Assembly (NCBI RefSeq): GCF_900110265.1
Contig: NZ_FODB01000013.1
Coordinates: 1 to 64,000 of the forward strand
Direction: 5' to 3'
Length of the DNA stretch: 64,000 nucleotides
Source: Vreelandella aquamarina
GTDB taxonomy: Bacteria; Pseudomonadota; Gammaproteobacteria; Pseudomonadales; Halomonadaceae
Position numbers and translations under genes: made by a program. Shown here in pieces: positions 8,555-16,207 of the stretch; the first letter of the stretch is position 1; each line of letters begins with the position of its first letter. Below the pieces are notes generated by a model. That model worked only from the letters and a program-made list of their open reading frames with translations, had not been told where the DNA came from and did not search any database.

Positions 8555-9658
8555 ATGACTATGTCTCATCACAACAATAACGCGTTACAAGTTGAAAAAG
8601 GCAGTATCGATATCGTCAAGATTTTGCTGGAAGGTAGGGCTTTTTTCGCATTAATCGTGATCATTATTGTCTTTTCCATGCTCTCGCCTGTTTATTTTTC
8701 GACAGGTAATTTTTTAACCATGTCATCTCATGTAGCTGTTTTTGGCTTGCTAGGTATTGGCATGCTGTTTGTCATTCTGACCGGTGGTATCGATCTGTCG
8801 GTTGGCTCTACGCTAGCACTTTGCGGGGTGTTCGCCGGTATGTTGCTAGAAGGGATAGAGATTGAGGCTCTTGATTTGGCTTTCTTCCCTTCAGTGTGGG
8901 TGGTTGTGGTTCTTACCTGCTTACTGGGCGGTCTGGTGGGGGCTATCAATGGTGTGTTAGTTGCCTATTTTAAAGTACCTGCATTTGTGGCCACACTGGG
9001 TATGTTGTATGTCGCCCGCGGAGCTGCCCTATTGCTAACGGATGGATTAACGTTTAACCGTTTAAGTGGTGACCCTGCGTTAGGGAATACAGGCTTTGAG
9101 TGGCTTGGATTTAATAAGCTATTGGGTATTCCGGTAGGCGTTTTGATTCTGTTTGGTGTTGCCATTGTGTGCATGTTGGCCCTCAGTCGTACTCCCTTTG
9201 GCAGATGGGTCTACTCGACAGGAGGGAATGCGCGCGCTGCCGAGCTTTCTGGGGTGCCCGTCAATCGCGTTAAGCTCTCTGTCTATATTATTTCTGGCGT
9301 ATGTGCTGCCATGGCTGGAATTGTGCTCGCCTCACAGTTGACGTCTGCTGGACCTACGGCAGGTACTACCTATGAGCTGACAGCAATTGCTGCGGTGGTG
9401 ATTGGTGGTGCTTCACTAATGGGGGGACGCGGCACGGTTCGCAATACATTATTGGGTGCTTTTGTGATTGGTTTTCTAGCCGATGGTCTTGTCATCATCG
9501 GGGTGTCTGCCTACTGGCAGATGGTATTCACGGGCAGTGTTATCGTCTTCGCTGTCATGCTAAATAATGTCCAATACAGCGCTAAAAATAAGTCCTCGAA
9601 AAAAACTGAGAAAGCTGCAGAAATTAAGCGCGAAGGTTCTAGGGCAAGTGCTACTTAA
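8555..9658 (+). CDS. Ribose-type sugar ABC transporter, permease
   Basis: This 367-residue protein has eight to ten hydrophobic segments and the family marker LTGGIDLSVGSTLAL near residue 75. It is an RbsC/EryF-type inner-membrane permease, likely acting as a homodimer. It follows the ATPase gene by 19 bp. The C-terminal tail beyond the last membrane segment is rich in lysine and glutamate and is longer than usual. ATG codons at 8555 and 8561 are both possible. A perfect hairpin covers its stop codon, between permease and binding-protein genes. Confidence 0.92.
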   Translation: MTMSHHNNNALQVEKGSIDIVKILLEGRAFFALIVIIIVFSMLSPVYFSTGNFLTMSSHVAVFGLLGIGMLFVILTGGIDLSVGSTLALCGVFAGMLLEGIEIEALDLAFFPSVWVVVVLTCLLGGLVGAINGVLVAYFKVPAFVATLGMLYVARGAALLLTDGLTFNRLSGDPALGNTGFEWLGFNKLLGIPVGVLILFGVAIVCMLALSRTPFGRWVYSTGGNARAAELSGVPVNRVKLSVYIISGVCAAMAGIVLASQLTSAGPTAGTTYELTAIAAVVIGGASLMGGRGTVRNTLLGAFVIGFLADGLVIIGVSAYWQMVFTGSVIVFAVMLNNVQYSAKNKSSKKTEKAAEIKREGSRASAT

Positions 9659-9667
9659 CGTAGCACT
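9647..9667 (+). other. Hairpin at the permease stop codon
   Basis: AGTGCTAC and GTAGCACT pair perfectly over a TTAAC loop that contains part of the stop codon. There is no T-run, so transcription probably continues into the binding-protein gene. Stems at this place in ABC importer operons often protect or process mRNA so that the binding protein is made in excess; that role is inferred. Confidence 0.5.
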
Positions 9668-9736
9668 GCTTAGAAGTGTGACCTGCTCAGGTCTACCTAT
9701 ATAAAGACTAACAATCATAACGATGAGGTAATAACC

Positions 9737-10693
9737 ATGCTTCCAAAAAGTAAAAAAATGCTTTTTACAGCACTCGCCAGTGTCTCGATGCTCTTTAGCG
9801 GTGCCATAGCTGCTCAGGACAAGGGGTTGATCTCAATTATTGTTAATGATATGTCAAATCCCTATTGGCAAACGGAAGGCACCATTGCGGGGCGCACAGC
9901 TGAAGAGTTGGGCTATGACGCAAATGTCAGTTCCCATGTGGGTGATACCAACACTGAGAGTAATCTGGTTGATACGGCAATTACCAATGGGGCTAAAGCG
10001 ATAATTCTAGATCCTGCTAACGCGGATGGTTCCATTGGCGCGGTGCGAAGAGCCGTTGAGGCGGGAATTCCTGTCTTTATTATTAATGCTGAGATTAACC
10101 AGCAGGGGCTGGCCAAGGCGCAGCTGGTTTCCAATAATGCCCAGGGCGCCGCGTTAGGTGCGCAAGAATGGGCAATGCAATTGGATGGCGAGGGATCTTA
10201 TATAGAATTAAAAGGGCCTCCTTCCGATAACAATGCTGCGACACGATCCAATGGCTATGAGACGGTGTTAAGCCAGTACCCCGACCTTACCCTGGCGGCG
10301 TCTGACATCGCTAATTGGGATCGAACCGAAGGGCGTAATAAAATGCAGAGCATGCTCCGTTCTCATCCTGATATCAGGGGTGTCATTAGCGGCAACGATG
10401 AAATGGCCTTAGGTGCGATTGTTGCCCTAAAGCAGGAGGGGCTGCTCGATGATGTATTGGTTGGTGGGTTTGACGGTTCGCCCGATGCGGTTGATGCGGT
10501 TCGCTCGGGAGAGTTGGCTTATACTGTTCTACAACCGGTAGCCGTATTTGCAGAAGATGCGGTAAAAATCGCTGATCATTACATCAACACAGGTGAAACA
10601 GGGCTAGATAGCGAAAAGCAGCTTTATGACTGTATCCTTATTACGCCAGATAATGTAGACAACTATACCTCTCCCTTTGTTTTGGAAGAATAA
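9737..10693 (+). CDS. Sugar ABC transporter, periplasmic binding protein (RbsB-like)
   Basis: This 318-residue protein has a clear Sec signal (KKMLFTALASVSMLFSGAIA, cleavage near AIAAQ) and a type I periplasmic-binding fold starting SIIVNDMSNPYWQTEG. GGFDGSPDAVDAV is the usual C-lobe segment. It delivers the sugar or polyol to the permease encoded upstream. It follows that gene by 78 bp with a GAGGT ribosome site. A strong terminator lies downstream at 10747-10777, closing the transporter transcript. Confidence 0.92.
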   Translation: MLPKSKKMLFTALASVSMLFSGAIAAQDKGLISIIVNDMSNPYWQTEGTIAGRTAEELGYDANVSSHVGDTNTESNLVDTAITNGAKAIILDPANADGSIGAVRRAVEAGIPVFIINAEINQQGLAKAQLVSNNAQGAALGAQEWAMQLDGEGSYIELKGPPSDNNAATRSNGYETVLSQYPDLTLAASDIANWDRTEGRNKMQSMLRSHPDIRGVISGNDEMALGAIVALKQEGLLDDVLVGGFDGSPDAVDAVRSGELAYTVLQPVAVFAEDAVKIADHYINTGETGLDSEKQLYDCILITPDNVDNYTSPFVLEE

Positions 10694-10746
10694 GATGTGT
10701 AAGAATAGGCTTTAGTCGCGTAAGTGTTAGAGGAACTTGCCTAGAG

Positions 10747-10777
10747 GCCAGTCAGCTTTAAAGCTGGCTGGCTTTTT
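10747..10777 (+). terminator. Intrinsic terminator after the transporter genes
   Basis: GCCAGTCAGC (10747-10756) pairs with GCTGGCTGGC (10763-10772) with one G-T pair over a TTTAAA loop, and TTTTT follows. It lies between the binding-protein gene and the PfkB kinase gene, so the kinase would be expressed by read-through or at a lower level. Confidence 0.85.
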
Positions 10778-10795
10778 GAACAAGAGGGTGTGTCA

Positions 10796-11695
10796 ATGAT
10801 CTTTAATTTTGGTTCAATTAATATCGATTATACTTACCTTGTGCCCTATTTTGTTCGCCCTGGCGAAACCTTGGAAAGTGATGATTATAATATTGGATTA
10901 GGTGGAAAGGGCGTCAATCAGTCGTTGGCAATAGCGCGTGCTAAAGGAATGGTGAGTCACTGGGGGCGAGTTTCATCGATCGATGCTTGGGTGACCATTG
11001 AGCTTGAGTCTGCGGGTGTTGGTGTGAAAGATATTGAATTGACCCCAGAGCCAAGTGGGCATGCGATTATTCAAATTGATGCACTGGGTGAAAACGCTAT
11101 TCTTTTATTCTCTGGCGCCAATCATGGTTTTACACGGGAGAAAATGACGGCTCTTGTTGCGCAAACTGCGCCTGGTGACACAATACTTATCCAGAACGAA
11201 TGTAACGGGCTTGATCAGCTTATTCCATTAGCAGTGAGTCATGGCTGTAAGGTGATATTTAACCCAGCACCAATGACCTCGAAAGTATCATCACTACCTC
11301 TAGACCAGTGTGAACTGCTTTTTTTTAACCGTACAGAGGCCGCCGCTTTGTTAGAAATGCCAGTAGATTCGAGCGCCGCAGATTTGCTTATGCGGTGTAA
11401 AGAATCGCTTGGCGATGTTGAGGTGGTTCTTACTCTAGGTAGCGAGGGGGCTTGGTATCAGCGCAGCAATGAGACTCTTTTTCAACCGGCTTTAAAGGTA
11501 AAAGCCGTTGATACAACGGCTGCAGGCGACACCTTTGTGGGCTACTTCCTTGCTGCGAGGCAAGCTGGCCTAACGCCCTCACAGTGCTTGCAAAGGGCGG
11601 CAACGGCGGCTGCCCTGGCGGTACAAAAATTCGGTGCTGCCAGTAGCATTCCGATGGCGTCAGATGTTGACGGGATCATATATCAAAGTACCTAA
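10796..11695 (+). CDS. PfkB-family carbohydrate kinase (ribokinase-like)
   Basis: This protein of about 299 residues has the two PfkB signatures: an early GLGGKGVNQSLAIARA segment near residue 38 and DTTAAGDTFVGYF near 238 with the catalytic aspartate. It phosphorylates a sugar or related compound in the cytosol; ribokinase is the closest type. ATG 10796 is chosen over a GTG at 10790 because AAGAGGG is well spaced only from the ATG. It sits just after the terminator of the transporter genes. In a tetritol locus that already has a DhaK-DhaL kinase its substrate is unclear: it may act on erythrose, erythrulose or a side substrate. Confidence 0.85.
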   Translation: MIFNFGSINIDYTYLVPYFVRPGETLESDDYNIGLGGKGVNQSLAIARAKGMVSHWGRVSSIDAWVTIELESAGVGVKDIELTPEPSGHAIIQIDALGENAILLFSGANHGFTREKMTALVAQTAPGDTILIQNECNGLDQLIPLAVSHGCKVIFNPAPMTSKVSSLPLDQCELLFFNRTEAAALLEMPVDSSAADLLMRCKESLGDVEVVLTLGSEGAWYQRSNETLFQPALKVKAVDTTAAGDTFVGYFLAARQAGLTPSQCLQRAATAAALAVQKFGAASSIPMASDVDGIIYQST

Positions 11696-11824
11696 AGATA
11701 GTCGAAATCAGTGCATCACTTAGCTGAAAATACATAATACATATCAAATGTTTAGCACTTTCTATTTGCTTGCGAGCAGCCATTTAGGCCGCCCGCTATC
11801 TCTCTTATATACTATTATGGACTT

Positions 11825-11833
11825 GGTATTGAC
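11825..11833. repeat. Target site duplication, left copy
   Basis: GGTATTGAC here is repeated at 14152-14160 on the other side of the IS66 element. The shared stretch is 9 bases, of which 8 are the duplicated target and one overlaps the element end. Confidence 0.85.
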
Positions 11834-11913
11834 GTAAGCGCTCCACCAACCCCATCTTCTACAGCTGAGTAGCACGCGTCAGACTAGTGTCACCCGATTC
11901 CAAGGAGGACACC

Positions 11914-12123
11914 ATGACCGACCTGACCTCGACACAGGCCTTCTGGCTGGGCCATTTGTTCCATGCCTCATCCCGGCAGCTGGCGCTGAGTGAATACGCC
12001 GAGGAGCAAGGACTGGAACTGGCGTCACTGCTGGCGTGGGAGCAGCGCCTGGAGGTACAGGGCGTACCCGTGCCACCTCGCCACCGGCCGCTGCGCTTCG
12101 TCGCCGTGGAGGTGGCCCGATGA
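11914..12123 (+). CDS. tnpA: IS66 accessory protein TnpA
   Basis: This 69-residue protein sits first in the IS66 gene order and has a strong GGAGG ribosome site before ATG 11914. It is a small TnpA-like accessory protein, shorter than some relatives, with an N-terminal helical region and the SEYAEEQGLELASLLAWEQR segment suggesting a helix-turn-helix. Its stop overlaps the tnpB start by ATGA, so the two are translationally coupled. The function of TnpA in IS66 transposition is only partly known. Confidence 0.8.
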   Translation: MTDLTSTQAFWLGHLFHASSRQLALSEYAEEQGLELASLLAWEQRLEVQGVPVPPRHRPLRFVAVEVAR

Positions 12124-12476
12124 TCCGGCCGGATACCCGGCTGCGGGTCTATCTGTGCCGCGAGCCCGTCGACATGCGCAAGCAGATCGATGGACTGGCC
12201 CTGTTGGTTCAGGAGGCCATGGAGCTCAACCCCTTCGAGGAGGCGGTCTTCGTGTTCGGCAACCGCCAGCGCGACAAGGTGAAGCTGCTGTTCTGGGAGC
12301 GTAACGGCTTCGTGGTCTGGTACAAGCGCCTGGAGCGGGAGCGTTTCAAGTGGCCGGACCGCCTGGAGAGCGACACTGTCACGCTCTCGGGCCAGGAGCT
12401 GAACTGGCTTCTGGATGGCTATGACCTCAGCGCCATGCGCCCCCATAAGGCCCTGGATTTTCAGTCGGTTGGCTGA
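12120..12476 (+). CDS. tnpB: IS66 Orf2 accessory protein TnpB
   Basis: This 118-residue protein starts at ATG 12120, overlapping the tnpA stop. The segments VYLCREPVDMRKQIDGLA and DKVKLLFWERNGFVVWYKRLE are the signature of IS66 Orf2 (the PF05717 family). It is needed with TnpA and TnpC for IS66 transposition. It is unrelated to the RNA-guided TnpB nuclease encoded at 19259. Confidence 0.93.
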   Translation: MIRPDTRLRVYLCREPVDMRKQIDGLALLVQEAMELNPFEEAVFVFGNRQRDKVKLLFWERNGFVVWYKRLERERFKWPDRLESDTVTLSGQELNWLLDGYDLSAMRPHKALDFQSVG

Positions 12477-12518
12477 TTTTCTGCTGCTTTCAGCGGCGCC
12501 GCTTGGTAAAATGGCGGC

Positions 12519-14114
12519 ATGATCTCACCGGCCTCGACATCTTCCATCAGCGTCTCCCAACTGCAGCGCCAAGTGCGTGCTCAGCAGGAGGAGATTGCGC
12601 GTCTTCATCGCCTGATGGAGAAGAAAGAGGCGGAGTGGGAAGCTGCCAAGGCCGCGCTGTTCGAGCAGTTCCGTCTGGCCATCGAGCGTCAGTTCGGCCC
12701 CTCCACCGAGAAGTACCGCGTCGAACAGGGTGATCTCCTCATCAACGAGGCCGAGGTGGCCGTGGATGAGGAGGAGGACGCGGCGACTGCCGATGACGCG
12801 AACGCTGAAGAAACCGCTGCTGAATCTCGCCAGCCGGCCAAGCGCCGCACTCGCGGCGGCCGCCTCGCCTTGCCGCCCGAACTGCCGCGCGTTGAGGTCG
12901 TGCACGAGCTGCCCGAAGACACCCGTCGCTGCGCCGAGGATGGCACCGAGCTCAAGGTCATCGGCGAGGAGATCAGCGAGGAACTGCATGTGGTGCCGGC
13001 ACGGGTCGAGGTGATCCGCCATGTGCGTCGCAAATATGCCTGCCCGGCCTGCGAGGAAGGCGTACAGATCGCACCGCCACCGGCCAAGCTGCTGCCCAAG
13101 AGTAATGCCAGTGCCACCTTGCTGGCCTACATCGCCACCGCCAAGTACCAGGATGCCTTGCCGCTCTATCGGCAGAGCCAGATCTTTGCCCGCCACGGCG
13201 CCGAGATCCCGCGTAACACTCTGGCGCGCTGGATGGTGCAAGCCGGTCAGCGTATGGCGCCACTCATCGAGGCGCTACGCCGACACCTTTTACAGGCGCC
13301 ATTGATCCACATGGATGAGACCACCCTGCAGGTCAATGCTGAGCCGGAACGCAAGGCCAGTTCGACCTCCTACATGTGGCTACAACGCGGTGGTCCACCC
13401 GGCCAGCAGGTGGTGCTGTTTGATTATGACGCCAGCCGAGCCGGCCGGGTGCCCGTACGCCTGTTGGGTGACTATGCCGGTCGCCTGGTCACCGATGGCT
13501 ACGAAGGCTATGCCGAGGTGGTGCGCAAGAACGGCATCACCCATGCCGGCTGCTGGGCGCATGCACGGCGCAAGTTCGTCGAAGCGCAGAAGGTCCAGCC
13601 CAGGGGCAAGACCGGCAAGGCCGACTGGGCGCTCAACCAGATCCGCAAACTCTACGCTGTGGAAAAGCAGGCCAGGGCGTTGGCGCCCGAGGCGCGTCAG
13701 GCATTGCGTGATCAGAAGAGCCGCCCGCTGATCACCCAGCTGCGCACCTGGCTCGACAAGTCGCTGACGCAGGTGCTGCCGAAGAGCACGCTGGGCCGGG
13801 CGCTGCACTACCTGGAGGGCCAGTGGCAGCGACTGACCCGCTTCCTCGATGACGGGTTGATCCCGCTGGACAACAACCCGGCCGAAAACGCCATTCGCCC
13901 CTTCGTCGTCGGCCGCAAGAACTGGCTGTTCAGCCACACCCCGAGCGGTGCCCAGGCCAGCGCGGCAATCTACAGCCTGATCGAGACGGCCAGGGCCAAC
14001 GGCCTCTCGCCCTACGAGTACCTGCAGTTCGTGTTCGAGACCCTGCCCGCCCTCAGCGACGATGACCTCGACACACTACTGCCCTGGCAGTGGAAAGAGA
14101 CATTACCGGTCTAA
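12519..14114 (+). CDS. tnpC: IS66 transposase TnpC
   Basis: This 531-residue DDE transposase begins with a coiled-coil region (about residues 10-50, QRQVRAQQEEIARLH), followed by an acidic linker. A zinc-binding segment comes next (RKYACPACEEG near 170). The catalytic domain has HMDETTLQV for the first aspartate, RLVTDGYEGYAEV for the second, and NNPAENAIRPFVVGRKNWLF near 450 for the glutamate. The frame is intact, so the IS66 copy is potentially active. It begins 42 bp after tnpB. Confidence 0.95.
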   Translation: MISPASTSSISVSQLQRQVRAQQEEIARLHRLMEKKEAEWEAAKAALFEQFRLAIERQFGPSTEKYRVEQGDLLINEAEVAVDEEEDAATADDANAEETAAESRQPAKRRTRGGRLALPPELPRVEVVHELPEDTRRCAEDGTELKVIGEEISEELHVVPARVEVIRHVRRKYACPACEEGVQIAPPPAKLLPKSNASATLLAYIATAKYQDALPLYRQSQIFARHGAEIPRNTLARWMVQAGQRMAPLIEALRRHLLQAPLIHMDETTLQVNAEPERKASSTSYMWLQRGGPPGQQVVLFDYDASRAGRVPVRLLGDYAGRLVTDGYEGYAEVVRKNGITHAGCWAHARRKFVEAQKVQPRGKTGKADWALNQIRKLYAVEKQARALAPEARQALRDQKSRPLITQLRTWLDKSLTQVLPKSTLGRALHYLEGQWQRLTRFLDDGLIPLDNNPAENAIRPFVVGRKNWLFSHTPSGAQASAAIYSLIETARANGLSPYEYLQFVFETLPALSDDDLDTLLPWQWKETLPV

Positions 14115-14151
14115 ACGATACCTGTATAGATGGGGTTATTGGACCGCTTAC

Positions 14152-14160
14152 GGTATTGAC
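14152..14160. repeat. Target site duplication, right copy
   Basis: GGTATTGAC matches 11825-11833. It directly abuts the stop codon (14161-14163, minus strand) of the lumazine synthase gene, so the IS66 element landed just outside that coding region. Confidence 0.85.
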
Positions 14161-14637
14161 CTAGTTTAAGGTTTGAATCTTTTTATGATTTTCCAAAGTC
14201 ATGACCAACGCTTCGGCGGCTTCCTTGCCTTTGGCGAGGAAATGGCCATGGAAAAAATCATGGTGTGTGCTGTGTTCATGAAAATGATGAGGCGTCAGCA
14301 CAACCGAAAGAAAGGGGATTTCGGTTTCCAGTTGCGCTTGCATCATGCCTTCAATGACAGCTTGAGCAACGAATTCGTGCCGATAGATGCCACCGTCAAT
14401 GACAAAGCCAGCTCCCACAATGGCGCTGTAACGGCCAGTTTTGGCGAGTAGTTTAGCCTGAAGCGGGATTTCGTAAGCCCCTGCAACTTGGAATATCTCT
14501 ACTTGGTCAGCAGAAAAACCATGCTCGCTAGCAAGTTGAGCAATAAATGCCTGACGAGCTTGAATGACTATATCGTGATGCCACGACGCTTCGATAAAGG
14601 CAACGCGAACAGATGAGGAGTGTTGGGTCTGATTCAT
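14161..14637 (-). CDS. ribH: 6,7-dimethyl-8-ribityllumazine synthase, RibH2 type
   Basis: This 158-residue protein is a lumazine synthase, the penultimate step of riboflavin synthesis. It joins ribityl-aminouracil with dihydroxybutanone phosphate. The AFIEASWHHDIV start, the VAGAYEIPLQAKLLAKTG segment and the VLTPHHFHEH region resemble the decameric type II enzymes (RibH2) of Brucella and Mesorhizobium rather than the standard icosahedral RibH. ATG 14637 is chosen because AGGA lies 6 bases upstream; ATG 14643 is an alternative. An FMN riboswitch precedes it on the same strand. Being a standalone gene outside the rib operon, it is probably an extra, flavin-regulated copy. Confidence 0.9.
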   Translation of the reverse strand: MNQTQHSSSVRVAFIEASWHHDIVIQARQAFIAQLASEHGFSADQVEIFQVAGAYEIPLQAKLLAKTGRYSAIVGAGFVIDGGIYRHEFVAQAVIEGMMQAQLETEIPFLSVVLTPHHFHEHSTHHDFFHGHFLAKGKEAAEALVMTLENHKKIQTLN

Positions 14638-14739
14638 GGTCATCCTATGGGATTGTTTACCAGAACCAGGGCATGAGGCATCCAATAGCACAGCACCCGT
14701 ATGCGTTGGAACGCTACAGGTAATATCACTAGGAAACCT

Positions 14740-14912
14740 TCTCTTTTATCCGGACTATGACCGTCGGCTCCGGAATCTCACCGAATCTGCTGTCCTCAAC
14801 TATCGGGTTACACCCTTTAGCTGAGCGCTCGTGGGCTTGTCCATATCCGTTAAGATATGGCATTACCACCGGTGGGGACTTACACCCCGCCCTGAGAAAG
14901 TTCGCCATTATT
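14740..14912 (-). promoter_or_regulatory. FMN riboswitch (RFN element)
   Basis: Read on the minus strand, the region has the conserved RFN blocks: GGGCGGGGTGTAAGTCCCC then ACCGGTGGTAATG, a variable stem with GCCCACGAGCGCTC, then CAGATTCGGTGAGATTCCGG and GCCGACGGTCATAGTCCGG. A TATAAT box lies just upstream on the same strand (14922-14927). The aptamer ends about 100 bases before the lumazine synthase start. It should turn the gene off when FMN is plentiful. Confidence 0.95.
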
Positions 14913-15097
14913 GGCGGGGTTATTATACGCCTTCTGCTTGGAAGATATAGCAGGCCCTGTCAAAAATTGCTTGGTTCTTGTTTGTGGGTGGAATCTTGCT
15001 AGTTAAGCCCAAGCTGACAGAGATAATGGTAAGCTATGGATAGCACTTAGCAGGGTAATGACCCTGTGATGTCAGAGATAGATCACCGGAGGGGAGT

Positions 15098-16141
15098 GTG
15101 AAGGGCAGCCGTTTCAGTGCAGGGAGAGCCAAGGCGCTTCTCTTATCGCTCAGTGTTGGTGCAGCAGGCGGTGTGCTGTTTCACATTTCGGGGCTGCCGC
15201 TGGCCTGGATGCTTGGCCCCTTGGTGGCGAACCTGCTGGTGTCTGCCAAAGGCGTGAAGGTTGAAGTGCCTGAGTCGCTGCGCAGCGTGTTTTTAGCGGT
15301 GATGGGCATGGTGCTCGGCAGCCAAGTCACGCCTGAGCTGGCCCACCGGGTGCTCGACTGGCCCGTTTCGGCCATGCTGCTGTTGGCGGGGGTAGCGGCG
15401 TCAACCGCCGTGGCGTCTGCCTGGTGCCGCCGCTGTGGTTTCGACCCTGTCAGCGCTTGGTTTGGTGCCTCGCCGGGCGCCATGACCGCGATGATCCTAT
15501 TGGGTGAGCGATGCGGCGGCGACCCGCAGCGCATTGCCATTGCCCAGTCGCTGCGTATCGTGCTGGTGATCCTCTTTCTACCGCCGCTGTTTTGGGCATT
15601 TGAAGGGGGAGAAGGCACGCTGGGCCCGGCAGAATCAGCACTCACCGATGGCTGGTTGTTGCTGGCTATTCCACTGTTGCTGCCGCTGGGTAAATGGCTG
15701 CGCCTGCCAAGCCCCGCGCTGCTCGCTCCCTTGTTAGCCACCGCGCTACTCTCCGGGTTAGATATCGCCAGCCTCGCCCTGCCAAGCTGGGGCATGAACC
15801 TGATGCTCTGGGTGCTGGGCAGCGCGATTGGTTCACGCTTTCAAGGTATGACGCGGCGGCTGTTGGGCCGCTACTTATGGCAGTCAGGCGTTGCGACGCT
15901 GCTGGCCCTCGTCGTGTTGGCTGTTTTTGCCGAACTGATCCACCAAACGGTGGGGGTAGGGCGCGATGTTGCCTTGCTCGCTTTAGCCCCCGGCGGTATT
16001 GGTGAAATGGCGATACTCGCCGTCGCGCTCAACATTGACCCGGTGTTCGTGGCTTTTCATCACCTGCTGCGGATGGTCACCCTGATGATTGTTGCTCCCT
16101 TCTGGGCCCGCTGGCTAATGCGTCATCATCCTGACGCCTGA
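15098..16141 (+). CDS. AbrB-family (PF05145) membrane protein
   Basis: This 347-residue polytopic protein has about ten membrane segments in two repeats. Repeats of the type LPLAWMLGPLVANLL and SPGAMTAMILLGE mark the AbrB/ammonia-monooxygenase-like family, whose transport role is not well established. The GTG start at 15098 is preceded by GGAGGGG. It stands alone, 66 bp before an ABC exporter gene on the same strand. It should not be confused with the AbrB transition-state DNA-binding regulator. Confidence 0.8.
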   Translation: MKGSRFSAGRAKALLLSLSVGAAGGVLFHISGLPLAWMLGPLVANLLVSAKGVKVEVPESLRSVFLAVMGMVLGSQVTPELAHRVLDWPVSAMLLLAGVAASTAVASAWCRRCGFDPVSAWFGASPGAMTAMILLGERCGGDPQRIAIAQSLRIVLVILFLPPLFWAFEGGEGTLGPAESALTDGWLLLAIPLLLPLGKWLRLPSPALLAPLLATALLSGLDIASLALPSWGMNLMLWVLGSAIGSRFQGMTRRLLGRYLWQSGVATLLALVVLAVFAELIHQTVGVGRDVALLALAPGGIGEMAILAVALNIDPVFVAFHHLLRMVTLMIVAPFWARWLMRHHPDA

Positions 16142-16207
16142 CGTCGCGATCATTACGCTAACTCTCCTCGCTGTGCTCCCTTTTATCGCGTCATGTAAGG
16201 ACTCTCC

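Larger units (their letters stand above)
11834..14151 (+). mobile_element. IS66-family insertion sequence, apparently complete
   Basis: The element has terminal inverted repeats starting GTAAGCGCTCCA on the left and, read inward, GTAAGCGGTCCA on the right, both continuing to CCCCATCT. It carries the three IS66 genes tnpA, tnpB and tnpC. GGTATTGAC is present on both sides (11825-11833 and 14152-14160). Depending on which base is counted as the element end, this gives the 8-bp target duplication known for IS66. All three ORFs are open, so the copy may be active. Its base and codon use is more GC-rich than the polyol genes to its left. Confidence 0.93.

Noticed and set aside
12525-13241. Open frames on the minus strand within IS66 tnpC
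   Set aside because: The sense strand encodes the transposase with catalytic motifs; the antisense frames have no family resemblance.
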